Assembly: GCA_002162075.1 (NCBI GenBank)
Contig: CP021423.1
Coordinates: 992,001-1,056,000, forward strand
Source of the DNA: Armatimonadetes bacterium Uphvl-Ar1
GTDB taxonomy: Bacteria > Armatimonadota > Fimbriimonadia > Fimbriimonadales > Fimbriimonadaceae
Reading direction: 5' to 3'
DNA: 64,000 bases
The position numbers were made by a program, and so were the translations under genes. Below the pieces are notes generated by a model. The model saw only the letters and a program-made list of their open reading frames with translations. It was not told where the DNA came from and did not search any database. Positions 34,201 through 46,269 of this stretch are shown here, one piece after another; the stretch's first letter is position 1, and each line of letters starts with the position of its first letter.

Positions 34201-35288
34201 TGGATAAACCGAAGAAAGCTTTTCACGGAGGGGCGTTCTTTGGGGCGATTGGGGAAAGTTTGCGTTCGCTCGACCGAGCGGATGAGGTGATTTCAGCCGA
34301 TGTTTTGGACGCTTGGTACGACCCTTCGCCGAGGGTTATTTCTGCCCTGGCGGATCATTTACCATGGTTGATCAAGACAAGTCCACCAACGCACGGAGAA
34401 GGCTTGCGGGAGGTGATTGCTGAGCAAAGGGGGATCAATGCTGAGAATGTGCTCTTGGGAGCGGGAACGTCGAGCTTGATGTTCCTGGTGTTTCCTCGGT
34501 TGATTGAAGCGGGAGACCCAGTGTTGGTGTTTGATCCCAGTTATGGGGAATATGCGCACTTGGTCGAGAATGTGGTCGGTGGGGAACTCGTGCGTTTTGA
34601 ATTGCCACTCGATTCATTTGATCCGGATATTGAGCGCTTGATTGAATCAGCAAAAAAAGCGAAAATGGTGGTGATTGTGAATCCCAACTCACCAACTGGG
34701 CGGGTAGTGACACGGGGAGAAATGGAACGAGTTGTGAAGGCATGTCCAGAAACAATTTTCTGGGTGGATGAGACTTACATAGACTTCGTTGATCATCAAA
34801 GTCTGGAGGGGGTAGTAGGTGAATCTGACAATTTGATCATTAGCAAGTCGATGTCAAAATTCTATGGTCTGAGCGGCTTGCGTGTGGGCTACTTGGTTGC
34901 TTCAACGAACAGGGTGAGCGAGTGGGAGCGGCTTTCTCCGCCGTGGTCGGTGGGATTGTTGGCCCAGTTAGGGGCGATTGAGGCTTTGCTCGATGGTGAG
35001 TATTACCGGGCTCAGGTTACCGAGACAATGGTACTTCGAGAAGAATTGGTCTTGGGCTTGGGTCAAATTGGGATTGAGCCTCTGCCGAGTGTGACGAACT
35101 ATGTATTTGGGAGATTGCCCGGAGGCGGTGTCGCTCAGTTGGTAGCTGGTCTTGCCGCTCGGGATATCTTCATTCGCGATGCGAATAATTTGTCGCCTCG
35201 TTTTGCAGATGACTGGCTTCGGATTGCCGTGAAGGATCGGAATTCGCAGGCTCGATTGCTCGGAGCAATGCAAGAGTTACGGGCATAA
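34200..35288 (+). CDS. hisC: Histidinol-phosphate aminotransferase-like (class II PLP enzyme)
   Basis: 362 residues from the ATG overlapping the trpA stop. It is a fold-type I PLP enzyme: GAGTSSLMFLVFPRLI, NPNSPTGRVV, FWVDETYIDF (Asp for the PLP nitrogen) and the lysine region ISKSMSKFYGLSGLRVGYL. It is most like HisC (histidinol phosphate to imidazole acetol phosphate with glutamate); an aromatic or alanine-type aminotransferase role is possible given its coupling to trpA. A strong bidirectional terminator follows. Confidence 0.87.
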   Translation: MDKPKKAFHGGAFFGAIGESLRSLDRADEVISADVLDAWYDPSPRVISALADHLPWLIKTSPPTHGEGLREVIAEQRGINAENVLLGAGTSSLMFLVFPRLIEAGDPVLVFDPSYGEYAHLVENVVGGELVRFELPLDSFDPDIERLIESAKKAKMVVIVNPNSPTGRVVTRGEMERVVKACPETIFWVDETYIDFVDHQSLEGVVGESDNLIISKSMSKFYGLSGLRVGYLVASTNRVSEWERLSPPWSVGLLAQLGAIEALLDGEYYRAQVTETMVLREELVLGLGQIGIEPLPSVTNYVFGRLPGGGVAQLVAGLAARDIFIRDANNLSPRFADDWLRIAVKDRNSQARLLGAMQELRA

Positions 35289-35289
35289 A

Positions 35290-35325
35290 AAAACTGGACG
35301 TACCATTGAAAGTTCGTCCAGTTTT
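35290..35325. terminator. Bidirectional terminator between hisC and rpsD, CATTGAAA loop
   Basis: AAAACTGGACG (35290-35300) pairs with CGTCCAGTTTT (35315-35325). After a T-T mismatch the stem continues two pairs and closes on the loop CATTGAAA. A and T tracts flank both sides, fitting convergent hisC and rpsD. The loop sequence matches that of the hairpins at 2021 and 15671. Confidence 0.9.
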
Positions 35326-35345
35326 GGAATGTCGAGAAGCTTAGA

Positions 35346-35954
35346 TTATCGAGCGTAGAATTCGACGACTTGCTGTTCTTTGAAGAATTCGGGGAAATCT
35401 TCTCGCTCAGGCAATGCGATGATTTTGCCGGAGAAGTTCACGACATCGGGTTCGATGTAAACGGGAACTGCGGCGCCTTCAAAGTGATTGTTCTTGGCAA
35501 TGTTGCGGCTTTGCTCACGATCGCGAACGGTGATGACATCGCCGACTTTGCAGGTGTAGCTGGGCACGTCAACGAGTTTGCCGTTGACGAAAATGTGTTG
35601 GTGGGTGACCATCTGCCGAGCTTGGAAAATGGTGCGCGCATAGCCGAGTCGATAGACTTGGGTTTGGAGTCGCATTTCCAGAAGTCTCAAGAAGTTGAGT
35701 CCGGTGTTGCCTTGCATTCGGCTTGCCCGCTCGAATGTTTTGCGGAATTGCTTTTCAAGCATTCCGTAGAATCGTCGGATGACCTGCTTGGCAAGAAGCT
35801 GCTCGCCGTACTCGGACATTCTTCCGTCGCGAAGGTTGGGGCCGTGTTGTCCCGGCGGGTAGGGTCGTTTGGTGGACGGGCACTTGGCCTGTCCCCAGAT
35901 ATTGAAGCCGACTTTGCGGCAGATGTCTTTCTTTCTTCCTCGATATGTCGCCAT
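35346..35954 (-). CDS. rpsD: 30S ribosomal protein S4
   Basis: 202 residues. It starts [16 protein letters not shown], then [17 protein letters not shown] and the S4 RNA-binding domain [21 protein letters not shown]4 nucleates 30S assembly. The gene stands alone and not in the rpsM-rpsK-rpsD-rpoA cluster usual in many bacteria. Only one of the zinc-type cysteine clusters is partly present (two Cys in the first 30 residues), so a zinc site is doubtful. Confidence 0.97.
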   Translation of the reverse strand: MATYRGRKKDICRKVGFNIWGQAKCPSTKRPYPPGQHGPNLRDGRMSEYGEQLLAKQVIRRFYGMLEKQFRKTFERASRMQGNTGLNFLRLLEMRLQTQVYRLGYARTIFQARQMVTHQHIFVNGKLVDVPSYTCKVGDVITVRDREQSRNIAKNNHFEGAAVPVYIEPDVVNFSGKIIALPEREDFPEFFKEQQVVEFYAR

Positions 35955-36136
35955 GCTAATGGTTTCCTAGCCTTTTCCAGTTGGTTTCACCGCTATGATC
36001 GTGACCCTGCGGTGGGCGTGAAGCGATATGATGGCGCATTTGCTCTGATTTAGATTGGGACTGCCTGACGAGGGGTTGAATTTTGCTGTGGAGTGAGCAT
36101 TATTCATGATGTTTGTCACAAGAATTTAATCCAAAG

Positions 36137-36742
36137 ATGATTTCATTGGGTGATCCAATGATAGCAAACCTAAAGAATCTTATACTGCGTTTTAGGGAGT
36201 CCTCTGAACATGACGTCCGTACTCTCAGGGTTGTGGACTTCAGGAATGAGGAGTTGCTGGTGGAAGTTGAGGGTAGTCCTCTGTTCATTGAAGCCGAAAC
36301 GAGAACGCTTCTTACTGAACTTGAAGGAAGCCTTCAGCGGGTGGTTGTTCAGCCCAATTCTGAAGAGACCGATGGTCTAGTCTGGCTCAAAGTGCTGTCA
36401 ATTGAACCCGGTATCACCAGGGCACCACGGGCGGCAGCTCCGGGGACGACAGTTTCAATGGTATTGGGTGACATCCGCAATGTGGGATCGGTTTGTGATC
36501 TCTCATCGACTGGACTCAGGATTCGGTCTCTTTCAACCTTTGAGATAGGCGACGAGATTCAATGCGCAATGGAACTTCCGATGGGGTTGGTCGAATTTAC
36601 GGCCCGGGTTGCGAGATCGGTCGAATATCCGATGTCAGAGTCGGATATAGGGGTTGAAATTATCCAGATGAATGGGATTAACCGAGCTCGGTATGACCAT
36701 TACCTGGAGAGTTTGCTGAGGCGAGTCCGCTCCGCTGCATAG
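36137..36742 (+). CDS. PilZ-domain protein
   Basis: About 201 residues. The N-terminal ~90 residues are a YcgR-N-like beta domain; the C-terminal ~110 are PilZ-like with the second motif intact (VCDLSSTGLRIRS, that is D-x-S-x-x-G) and a closing IGVEIIQMN strand. The first c-di-GMP motif RxxxR is not clear: the region before it reads TRAPRAAAPG, giving RxxR. Binding of c-di-GMP is therefore uncertain. The start could be TTG 36113, ATG 36137 or ATG 36158. It may link the GGDEF protein to flagellum or pilus function, by inference. Confidence 0.78.
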   Translation: MISLGDPMIANLKNLILRFRESSEHDVRTLRVVDFRNEELLVEVEGSPLFIEAETRTLLTELEGSLQRVVVQPNSEETDGLVWLKVLSIEPGITRAPRAAAPGTTVSMVLGDIRNVGSVCDLSSTGLRIRSLSTFEIGDEIQCAMELPMGLVEFTARVARSVEYPMSESDIGVEIIQMNGINRARYDHYLESLLRRVRSAA

Positions 36743-36818
36743 ATTTGCACTTTCGTTCCACATCTGACTTCCGGGGGAGGGGGCTCTGCAATGGCGCGGG
36801 GCCTTTTCTCTGCTCGAA

Positions 36819-37091
36819 TCAGGCTCGGAAAATGATGATCATGAGGATGGCCATGATGGCAATGAAGCCCAGCCTGATGAATCGGAGTTGATTGAAGACT
36901 TTGTTTCGGTCTTTTCCTTTGGTAAGAAAAAAAGCGAGAAAAGCACCGGGGAAATAGATTGCTGAACCTACAAAAATCGGCCATGGGAAGTCGCCCGGGG
37001 GCACAATTCCGGGGAGAAGGCTGAGCATAGCCACGCCCAATCCGAGGACACAGAAGAAGTATCCGATCCGGGGGAGTTTTGACTCGGCCAT
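36819..37091 (-). CDS. Small three-helix membrane protein
   Basis: 90 residues from ATG 37091 (MAESKLPRIGYFF). Three hydrophobic segments, about 10-30, 38-56 and 70-88, are separated by short basic loops (TKGKDRNK). No motif. It is divergent from rsmG, 38 bases apart. Function unknown. Confidence 0.6.
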   Translation of the reverse strand: MAESKLPRIGYFFCVLGLGVAMLSLLPGIVPPGDFPWPIFVGSAIYFPGAFLAFFLTKGKDRNKVFNQLRFIRLGFIAIMAILMIIIFRA

Positions 37092-37129
37092 TTGAACATT
37101 TTGATGCACAGGTAGGATTTGCGTTGGGA

Positions 37130-37822
37130 ATGGTAGACCTCACAGCGGTTTGGGCGGAATGTGATCGGCAGGGTCTTGATGTTGAAAACCGCCAAGATGA
37201 GCTTTCGGTTTTTATGGAATCGCTGTATGAAGTAAACAAGGTTCGTAATTTGACGCGGGTTTCGCCCGAAGATGCGGCTCTGCGGCACGTTGTGGACTCG
37301 TTGTTGGTTGTGCCATTTATCCCGGAAGGGGCGCATGTATTGGACATTGGGTGTGGCCCAGGATTTCCGGCTTGGGTCATCGCATGGGCGAGGCCAGACA
37401 CTTCGGTTCTGGCTTTGGACTCTAATTCCAAAATGCAAGGGTTTTTGTCCGAACACTCCCGAGTTAATCTGGGACAACGGATTCAGAGAGCAGAAGAGGA
37501 AATTTTGCGAGATCAGTTTGACGTGGTGACGGGCCGGGCATTGGCTCCATTCGGAATCCAGGCGGAGGTTTCAGCGGCATGGCTCAGAGTTGGCGGAGTG
37601 TTTGTCCCATTCCGAACGGCGGCGGAACGAGCGGAGATTGAATCAGCTAATTTGGGGATGCTGGGCTTGAAGTTACATGAGATGAACGAGGTGGTGCTAC
37701 CTGGTGGAGCGGGTACGAGGCTATTTCCGGTCTGGGATAAGGTCAAGCCGACGCCAATTGAGTACCCGAGGAGTTGGGCGAAAATTAAGGCGAAGCCACT
37801 TGGGGTACGTTCAGTTCGGTAA
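37130..37822 (+). CDS. rsmG: 16S rRNA m7G527 methyltransferase RsmG (GidB)
   Basis: 230 residues. The helical N-terminus with YEVNKVRNLTRV is followed by the SAM-binding Rossmann fold (VLDIGCGPGFPAWVIAWARP) and FDVVTGRALAPF. It methylates G527 of 16S rRNA. The start is uncertain (ATG 37130 preferred; TTG 37079 would overlap the divergent gene). The 3' end overlaps the convergent TPR lipoprotein gene by 38 bases. Confidence 0.93.
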   Translation: MVDLTAVWAECDRQGLDVENRQDELSVFMESLYEVNKVRNLTRVSPEDAALRHVVDSLLVVPFIPEGAHVLDIGCGPGFPAWVIAWARPDTSVLALDSNSKMQGFLSEHSRVNLGQRIQRAEEEILRDQFDVVTGRALAPFGIQAEVSAAWLRVGGVFVPFRTAAERAEIESANLGMLGLKLHEMNEVVLPGGAGTRLFPVWDKVKPTPIEYPRSWAKIKAKPLGVRSVR

Positions 37823-38400
37823 AGAGGACTCGGGCCGGCTCGTACTCCGCGTTGAGGAGAAGGGCTTTGAGAATATGGTCGTTTGCGAGTTGTTTTTTAT
37901 TATTTCGGATGTAAAGACGAGCTTGGAGGACGTGAGCAGCGGGGGATTCGTCGTCGATTTTGAGTGATGTTTCGAGGGCAGCTTGTGCGGCAGAGAAGTT
38001 CTCTTCTTCGTAGTTGATTTGGGCAAGTTCTAAGTAAAGATCGCTTCGGATGAGGGTGTCATCGGGGTTGTTGAGCGGAGCGGAGCGCGCGATTCCGTCG
38101 TAAAACGCTTCTTTGGCCGGAAGAATCTGACCCAAGGCGCGGTGGATTTTGCCTTTGAGACTGTAGGAGTTGATTGTGATGGGATCGAACTGTATGATTT
38201 GGTCAATCAGAGGCAGGGCTTTTTCAAGACTGGTGCGGTCGGCGGGAGAGAGTTCAACTCCGGCGAGATATTTCTGGATCGGCTTGGTTGTCAGGTCGGC
38301 AATTTGGTTATTGACTTGAGTGGCTTGTGCATTCGTGTAAAGAAAGTCGGGCTCGACACCCGAGCAACCGACCAGTACGAGGGCCAATATGGGAAGGAGG

Positions 38401-38411
<11 letters not shown>
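37785..38411 (-). CDS. TPR-containing lipoprotein
   Basis: 208 residues. The signal peptide ends in a lipobox (VLVGC, Cys 16). The mature part has at least three TPR-like helical pairs (SYSLKGKIHRALGQILPAKE, LYLELAQINYEEENFSAAQA, HVLQARLYIRNNKKQLANDH). It is likely a periplasmic scaffold anchored in a membrane. A TTG start at 38411 overlaps the end of leuS by 11 bases, so it is translationally coupled to leuS. Confidence 0.82.
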
Positions 38412-41097
<2,686 letters not shown>

Positions 41098-41103
41098 GGG
41101 GTT

Positions 41104-41109
41104 ATTTTA
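41104..41109 (-). promoter_or_regulatory. -10-like box (TAAAAT) 6 bases before leuS
   Basis: TAAAAT is followed by AACCCC and the ATG of leuS. No Shine-Dalgarno lies between them. It implies a leaderless leuS transcript starting inside the 3' end of the upstream gene. Confidence 0.4.
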
Positions 41110-43144
41110 GCCAAGGCGTGATCGGTGGTTTTGGGTTTGTTAGGATGTTGGCGGGGGATTCGATTTCCGCGTCTTTGCTCGTTGCCTCCGCGCCCTTGAT
41201 TGGGGTTGGATGCTCGCTGGACGTATTCGTTGGCGCGTTGATTTGTTTCTTGTTGGAGCTGCTCAGGGAGTTGGGCATAGGTGCCAAAGTTCTGAGCTGG
41301 TTCAGTTGCGCCAACCCTGCGGGTGAGTCGGGTGCCGTCAGGATATTGAATTTGAATCGTGACGCTGATAGTCTTGCTCATTCCGAATTGATTGAGCGTT
41401 CCGGCGATATCTGAGTAGCGGCTTCGGACTCCTCCGGAGAGTTGGGATGCACGAAGTGAGGCGAGGTCTCGCTCGGACATTGCGACTTGGGTTTTTCCAT
41501 CCTGAGTCCGGGCGATAATGGCGTCACGGGTCTGAGTTGTGACGGTAATCGTGCCTCCGTTTGGTGGTGTGTTGGCAAGCCATTCCGTGCGTTCTCCGCC
41601 GAATCCACGACCTCCACGCTCCATTTCTTGACCGCGTCGTTCGGTTGTTTCTGCAGCTTGAGCTTGGGCTTGGGCTTGCGGATTGACCTTTGACGGTGCC
41701 CCGGGAGAGTTAAACAGGAGCGGATTGACTACGGCTGGGCTCAGGGAGCTTGAAGGCAGTTGCACCACGGTTTGAGCGGTCGCGCGATTTCCGAGAGCGG
41801 CAAGGATTTGAAGGCCTTCGAGGCTGAGTCCGCTGAAGGTGGAGAGTTGCGAGGATGGGCTACCTCCGAGGATTTGGCGGGCGAGCGTGTTTTCCCATCC
41901 CGAAGTGCTAAACACTTCGTTGACCGAGTTGGCGTAGGCGAGTTGAGTCGCAAGACTGAGTACTCCGGTCTGTGCGATTTCGGAAGTGACCCGCCCAAGT
42001 GCAGCCCGGTTGCGCTGAGTAATCCAGGCGTGAGTGAGGAGTTGGGGCTTGATGACGACCCAACCGCCTTTCGATTCGGTGACAAGCCTCGCTTCGGGCA
42101 ATCCCTTTAACCCGGACGAAATCATGGCGTTGGCGAGCGGAATCATGGATTCATCGGGGACAAAAGCGACAAAGTTGGTTGATTTTGGCAAGCTCGCTTT
42201 CAGTGCTGGTGCAATGGCGAAGGCTACCGGTTCATTTTGTGCGGGATTCAAAAGAATCTGGCGCAAAGCTGAAGTGTAGGGATTTGCGGCAGGTGTAACT
42301 TGGCTGAATGCTTTCAACTTTGCGATGGCCTCTTCATCAAGAGGAACGGTGGCTGAAAGTTCGGATGCAGGAGTTGACCCGGTGATTCGGTATTGCTGAG
42401 CAGCGTTGAAACGCGGATTGCCTTCGGAGTCAATTCCTTGAGCGGAGACGGAGTACGAATTGAGTCCAGATCGATAGATTGAGACGATTCGTTTATTGAC
42501 AGGGGTTGCGATTTGATCTCGAAAGGCTTGGAATCGCGCTTTCCGCTCGGCGTTTTGCTCTTGATTGAGGCGTTGATCAATGCCAGCGAGCATGGCGGAT
42601 TGTTGGGCACTGACAATTGTGTTGACTGCGGTTGCGGCGGCATTAGGGAGCTGGAGTTGATTCGCATTCCGGCGATCTGCATAAACGACTCGTCCGCCGA
42701 TCACGATCCGACCGAGCTCAGCGGCAGGGAAAGCGAGAATGATTTGGTCAACAGAATTTGAGGAGTTTACGGGCGGATTCTCTTGCCAGGATTTCCAGAG
42801 ATTGGTCGAATATTCTAAATATGTTTGAAATGCTTTTTGTTCGATTTCGGGGGAGCGATCCAATCGGTATCCACCTTCGGCTTGGAACCAGGTGAGTCCC
42901 GTGGCGTTACCAATCTGGGTGAGTAGGTCGGTGGGCTGAACACCTTTGGCTTGGATAATGACCGAGAGGTTCTCGAACTGAGAATTGACGGTAAGTTTTA
43001 GTCCGGTCGCTTCGGAAAGGTCGGGAATGAGGTTTTTGAGACTTTTGCCGGGTGTCTCAAAGTCGAGGGGAAGGGCGAGCGCGGAGACGCCCAAAGTGAG
43101 AGTTCCGATGATCAGCCGGAATTGATTCATATGTGTATTAACGA

Positions 43145-44095
43145 ATGATGCGGGCCAATGTTCAGCGGGATTGGTATGATGTTTGGGTGGAGTGGATAGC
43201 AGAGAGTAAGGAAAGGCTTGATAAGTTTTTATGTCGCCAGTTTCCAGAAGTGAGTCGGGCAAAAGTTGCGGGGCACATTCAATCGGGCGGCGTGACGGTT
43301 GATGGGGTTGTGGAAGCGAAGGCGGGATTCCAGATTCGGGAAGGGTCAGTCATTGTTTCGGAACCGATTTCAGAAACCGCTCCGCACCCAATCGAACCTG
43401 TCGAAATGGACTTGGATGTTGTGTGGGAAGATTCTGATCTTCTTGTGGTCAATAAACCGAGGGGGCTTGCGGTGCATCCAGCAAATTCGATGACGGGAGC
43501 AACGTTGGTGAATGGTCTGCTGGCGCGGGGACACGGTTTGAGCGAATTGGGCGGTGGGTTCCGACCAGGGATTGTTCACCGCCTGGACAAAGAAACAACT
43601 GGACTGATTATTGTTGCAAAGAATGATCGGGCGCACGCGGGGTTGGGTGAGCAGATTCAACGTCGAGCGATCCAACGAAGGTATGTGGCGGTTATTCATG
43701 GTGATCTGCCAAATCCGCGATTTACGATTGATGCTCCGCTTGGGCGGAATCCTCGAAACCCACTGATGAGGGCGGTTGTGGCAGATGGAAAAGTGGCTCG
43801 GACGCATATCCAAGAACTGCGCCGGATGCCCGAAGGACTCCTCGTTTCGTGCCGATTGGAGTCGGGGAGAACCCACCAGATTCGGGTTCATATGGCGCAC
43901 TTTGGGTGGCCGGTGATTGGTGATGATCTTTATGCTCCGATCAAGCTCCGACCAGGGCCAATGCAACTCCATGCGGCGAGTTTGCAGTTTTCACATCCCA
44001 TCAAAGAAGAGTGGATTGAGCTGTTTGTGCAACCACCTACGGACTTTTTTGGGTGGGAGTCGGTGACCCAAGCGGAGGTTGATGGTTGGGAGTAG
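43145..44095 (+). CDS. rluD: RluA/RluD-family 23S rRNA pseudouridine synthase
   Basis: 316 residues. An N-terminal S4 domain (ERLDKFLCRQFPEVSRAKVA) precedes the RluA catalytic domain with GIVHRLDKETTGLIIVAKND (catalytic Asp), RRYVAVIHG and SGRTHQIRVHMA. It isomerises uridines in large-subunit rRNA; the exact target is by analogy to RluD. The N-terminal ~14 residues before the S4 domain are atypical, so a GTG near 43187 may be the true start. It overlaps radC by 10 bases and is divergent from the STN-domain gene. Confidence 0.92.
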   Translation: MMRANVQRDWYDVWVEWIAESKERLDKFLCRQFPEVSRAKVAGHIQSGGVTVDGVVEAKAGFQIREGSVIVSEPISETAPHPIEPVEMDLDVVWEDSDLLVVNKPRGLAVHPANSMTGATLVNGLLARGHGLSELGGGFRPGIVHRLDKETTGLIIVAKNDRAHAGLGEQIQRRAIQRRYVAVIHGDLPNPRFTIDAPLGRNPRNPLMRAVVADGKVARTHIQELRRMPEGLLVSCRLESGRTHQIRVHMAHFGWPVIGDDLYAPIKLRPGPMQLHAASLQFSHPIKEEWIELFVQPPTDFFGWESVTQAEVDGWE

Positions 44096-44745
44096 ACGAG
44101 GAAGGGGTTCTGGCCAGGATTCAGCAATTGGGGTTACAGTCGGCGACATTGCATGATTTGGTGGCACTGATTTTGAGCAGGGAAGAGGGGGACGTCGGGC
44201 ATTATGAAACGGCGGCGGCGGATTTGGTGCGTCGCTATCCGGGGAAGCGTTTGGTGGATTTGGGCCAGAGCGAGTTACATTCAATTGCCGGATTGGAGCA
44301 GTTCGAGGGGTTGCGCATTCTGGCCGCGATTGAAATTGGTCGGCGGGCGGGGCAAAGCCGCGCTCAACTCGTCAATGAGATTAGCTCGGTTGAGGAAGCG
44401 TTCAGGTTATTCGAGTGGCTGGCGGAAGAGAAGCAAGAACACTTCTGTGCGGCTTTTTTGAACACCAAAGGGGCAGTGATTAGCACGAAGGTGATTCATA
44501 TTGGGACACTCAATATGTCGCTGGTGGGAGCCCGCGAGGTTTTTCGCGAAGCGGTGCGGGAGAATGCAGCCTCGGTCGTAGTTGCGCACAATCATCCCAG
44601 TGGCGACCCAACGCCATCGGCTGAGGATTTGGCTTTGACGGAAAGGCTGACGGAGGCGGGAGCGATCCTTGACGTGAAGCTACTGGACCATGTGATTATT
44701 GGGAGTAAGGGGAACGTCAGTTTGATGCGTGAGGGATTGATTTAA
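44086..44745 (+). CDS. radC: RadC/JAB-domain protein
   Basis: 219 residues. The N-terminal helix-hairpin-helix-like region (SELHSIAGLEQFEGLRILAA) is followed by the JAB/MPN metalloprotease-like domain with EHFCAAFLNTKGAVIST and the zinc motif HNHPSGDPTPSAED. The family is widely conserved but its role in repair is doubtful. It starts with a TTG inside the last codons of the RluD gene, so the two are coupled. Confidence 0.92.
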   Translation: MGVDEEGVLARIQQLGLQSATLHDLVALILSREEGDVGHYETAAADLVRRYPGKRLVDLGQSELHSIAGLEQFEGLRILAAIEIGRRAGQSRAQLVNEISSVEEAFRLFEWLAEEKQEHFCAAFLNTKGAVISTKVIHIGTLNMSLVGAREVFREAVRENAASVVVAHNHPSGDPTPSAEDLALTERLTEAGAILDVKLLDHVIIGSKGNVSLMREGLI

Positions 44746-44783
44746 ATTCTCTTTGGGAACGGATTTAACCCTCAAGCGTTTGG

Positions 44784-45632
44784 ATGTTTATGAAGGCGAG
44801 TTGGATATGGGTAGCAGGGTTAGCATTGGTTGGGTGTGGATCAACTTCGGAGCCTCTGGTTAAGGCGGAACCATTGGTGGGTCAGAAACCCGAAATCGCC
44901 ATGACTTACGATTTTGCCGTCCCAGTTTTGATGTACCACCGGGTTTCTGAACTCACGGAGCGTGAGGAGAGGAGTCCGTTAATGCGGGATTTGACGGTAT
45001 CTCCGGCGGATTTTGAAGCCCAATTGCAATTTTTGCGCGATGAGGGATTTACGTTTTTACATGTCACAGAAGTTGCGGAGGCTCTTAAGCTTGGCAAACC
45101 GCTTCCGGAACGTGCAGTTGCTTTGACGTTTGACGACGGCTACAAAGATAATTTTGATGTTGCGTTCCCACTTCTCAAGAAGTACGGAGCAAAGGGGACG
45201 GTTTTTATGGTGACCAATAATCTGGGGCGGGCCGAGCGATTGAGTTGGCCAAATTTGATTGAGATGTCGGTGAAAGCAGTTGAGATTCAGTCGCACACGG
45301 TCAGTCATCCCGATTTACGGGTGATTGATGATCGTCGGCTTTTGAGCGAACTCGTTGATTCTCGGCAGATTTTGGAGCGGGGATTGGGGAAACCCGTGAC
45401 TTCTTTGGCTTATCCAGCGGGGGCATTTGATGATCGGGTTGTGGTGGCAGTTGCGGAGGCCGGCTACTTATCGGCTTGGAAGAAAGGCGGCGGTCCGGTT
45501 CGACCCGGCGATTCGGCGAACCCTCTCCTGTTACCGAGAATTCGTGTGCATGGGCGAACAGATGCGGACAAGTTCCGTGAGCGAGTGATGAGTGGGGTTT
45601 ATCTTAGGCAGATGGACAAGCGGGACAGCTAG
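44784..45632 (+). CDS. Polysaccharide deacetylase (CE4) lipoprotein
   Basis: 282 residues. The signal peptide ends in a lipobox (LVGC, Cys ~20). The NodB fold has VPVLMYHRV, ALTFDDGYKDNF (catalytic and metal Asp), IQSHTVSHPDL (metal His pair), LAYPAGAFD and a late IRVHGR. It removes acetyl groups from envelope polysaccharide or peptidoglycan. Start ATG 44784 or 44790. The 3' end overlaps the convergent gene by 4 bases. Confidence 0.92.
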   Translation: MFMKASWIWVAGLALVGCGSTSEPLVKAEPLVGQKPEIAMTYDFAVPVLMYHRVSELTEREERSPLMRDLTVSPADFEAQLQFLRDEGFTFLHVTEVAEALKLGKPLPERAVALTFDDGYKDNFDVAFPLLKKYGAKGTVFMVTNNLGRAERLSWPNLIEMSVKAVEIQSHTVSHPDLRVIDDRRLLSELVDSRQILERGLGKPVTSLAYPAGAFDDRVVVAVAEAGYLSAWKKGGGPVRPGDSANPLLLPRIRVHGRTDADKFRERVMSGVYLRQMDKRDS

Positions 45633-46204
45633 AAATCCATATCTTTGGGGACGAGGGTTGGGGTTACCCACTTTGTCGTAAGCTTTGAATCTTTGGTGAG
45701 TTCTGGACTGAGTTTGAGGATGTCGGGATGGATTGTTGTAGTGAGGGGTTTGGAATAAGTGGGCTTTTCATTCGAAGCATAGAGTGCGAATCGAAGTTCG
45801 GTTTTGTGAGAGCCGGCGGGGATTTTTGGTTCGTAGGTGAATTGCTGACCGATGGGAAGATTGATGCGGTGATAGGAGTTTCCGCAGGTGATCCAGTAGT
45901 GGTATTGGATCGGTTTCCAGGTGTCGCCAATTTTTGCTTCGAGCCAAGCAATGAGGTTGCCATCGGCGGCGCGGAGCCACAGGTTTGGGGTGTTATTGTT
46001 GGTGATCTGGATCGTGAGTTTTGAATCTTTGCGGACGATGGAGAGGAGTTCTTTGGGGGAGTTCTTGGTGATCGGTTTTGGGAGATTGGTTGATGTTCCG
46101 TGTCCGCCGAGGGCTTCGGAGTCTTTAACCGCCGAAGCAGCGGGGTAGATGGCGCGCTCCATGAAGATCGGGGTGGAAAGGGCGAGGAGGGCGGTGATCA
46201 TCAT
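45629..46204 (-). CDS. Exported hypothetical protein
   Basis: 191 residues with a short hydrophobic N-terminus (1-14). The remainder is a beta-rich domain with alternating strands (KLTIQITNNNTPNLWLRAAD, YHYWITCGNSYHRINLPIGQ), similar in appearance to Ig-like exported modules. One cysteine is present in the mature part. No family recognised. It lies downstream of, and on the same strand as, the secreted GH13 gene. Confidence 0.65.
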   Translation of the reverse strand: MMITALLALSTPIFMERAIYPAASAVKDSEALGGHGTSTNLPKPITKNSPKELLSIVRKDSKLTIQITNNNTPNLWLRAADGNLIAWLEAKIGDTWKPIQYHYWITCGNSYHRINLPIGQQFTYEPKIPAGSHKTELRFALYASNEKPTYSKPLTTTIHPDILKLSPELTKDSKLTTKWVTPTLVPKDMDF

Positions 46205-46269
46205 GGATTTAGACGCTCGGGTGAATTGTGAGTGTCACCCGAGCGGCTAATCGTTCAAATTAGAAGAGA

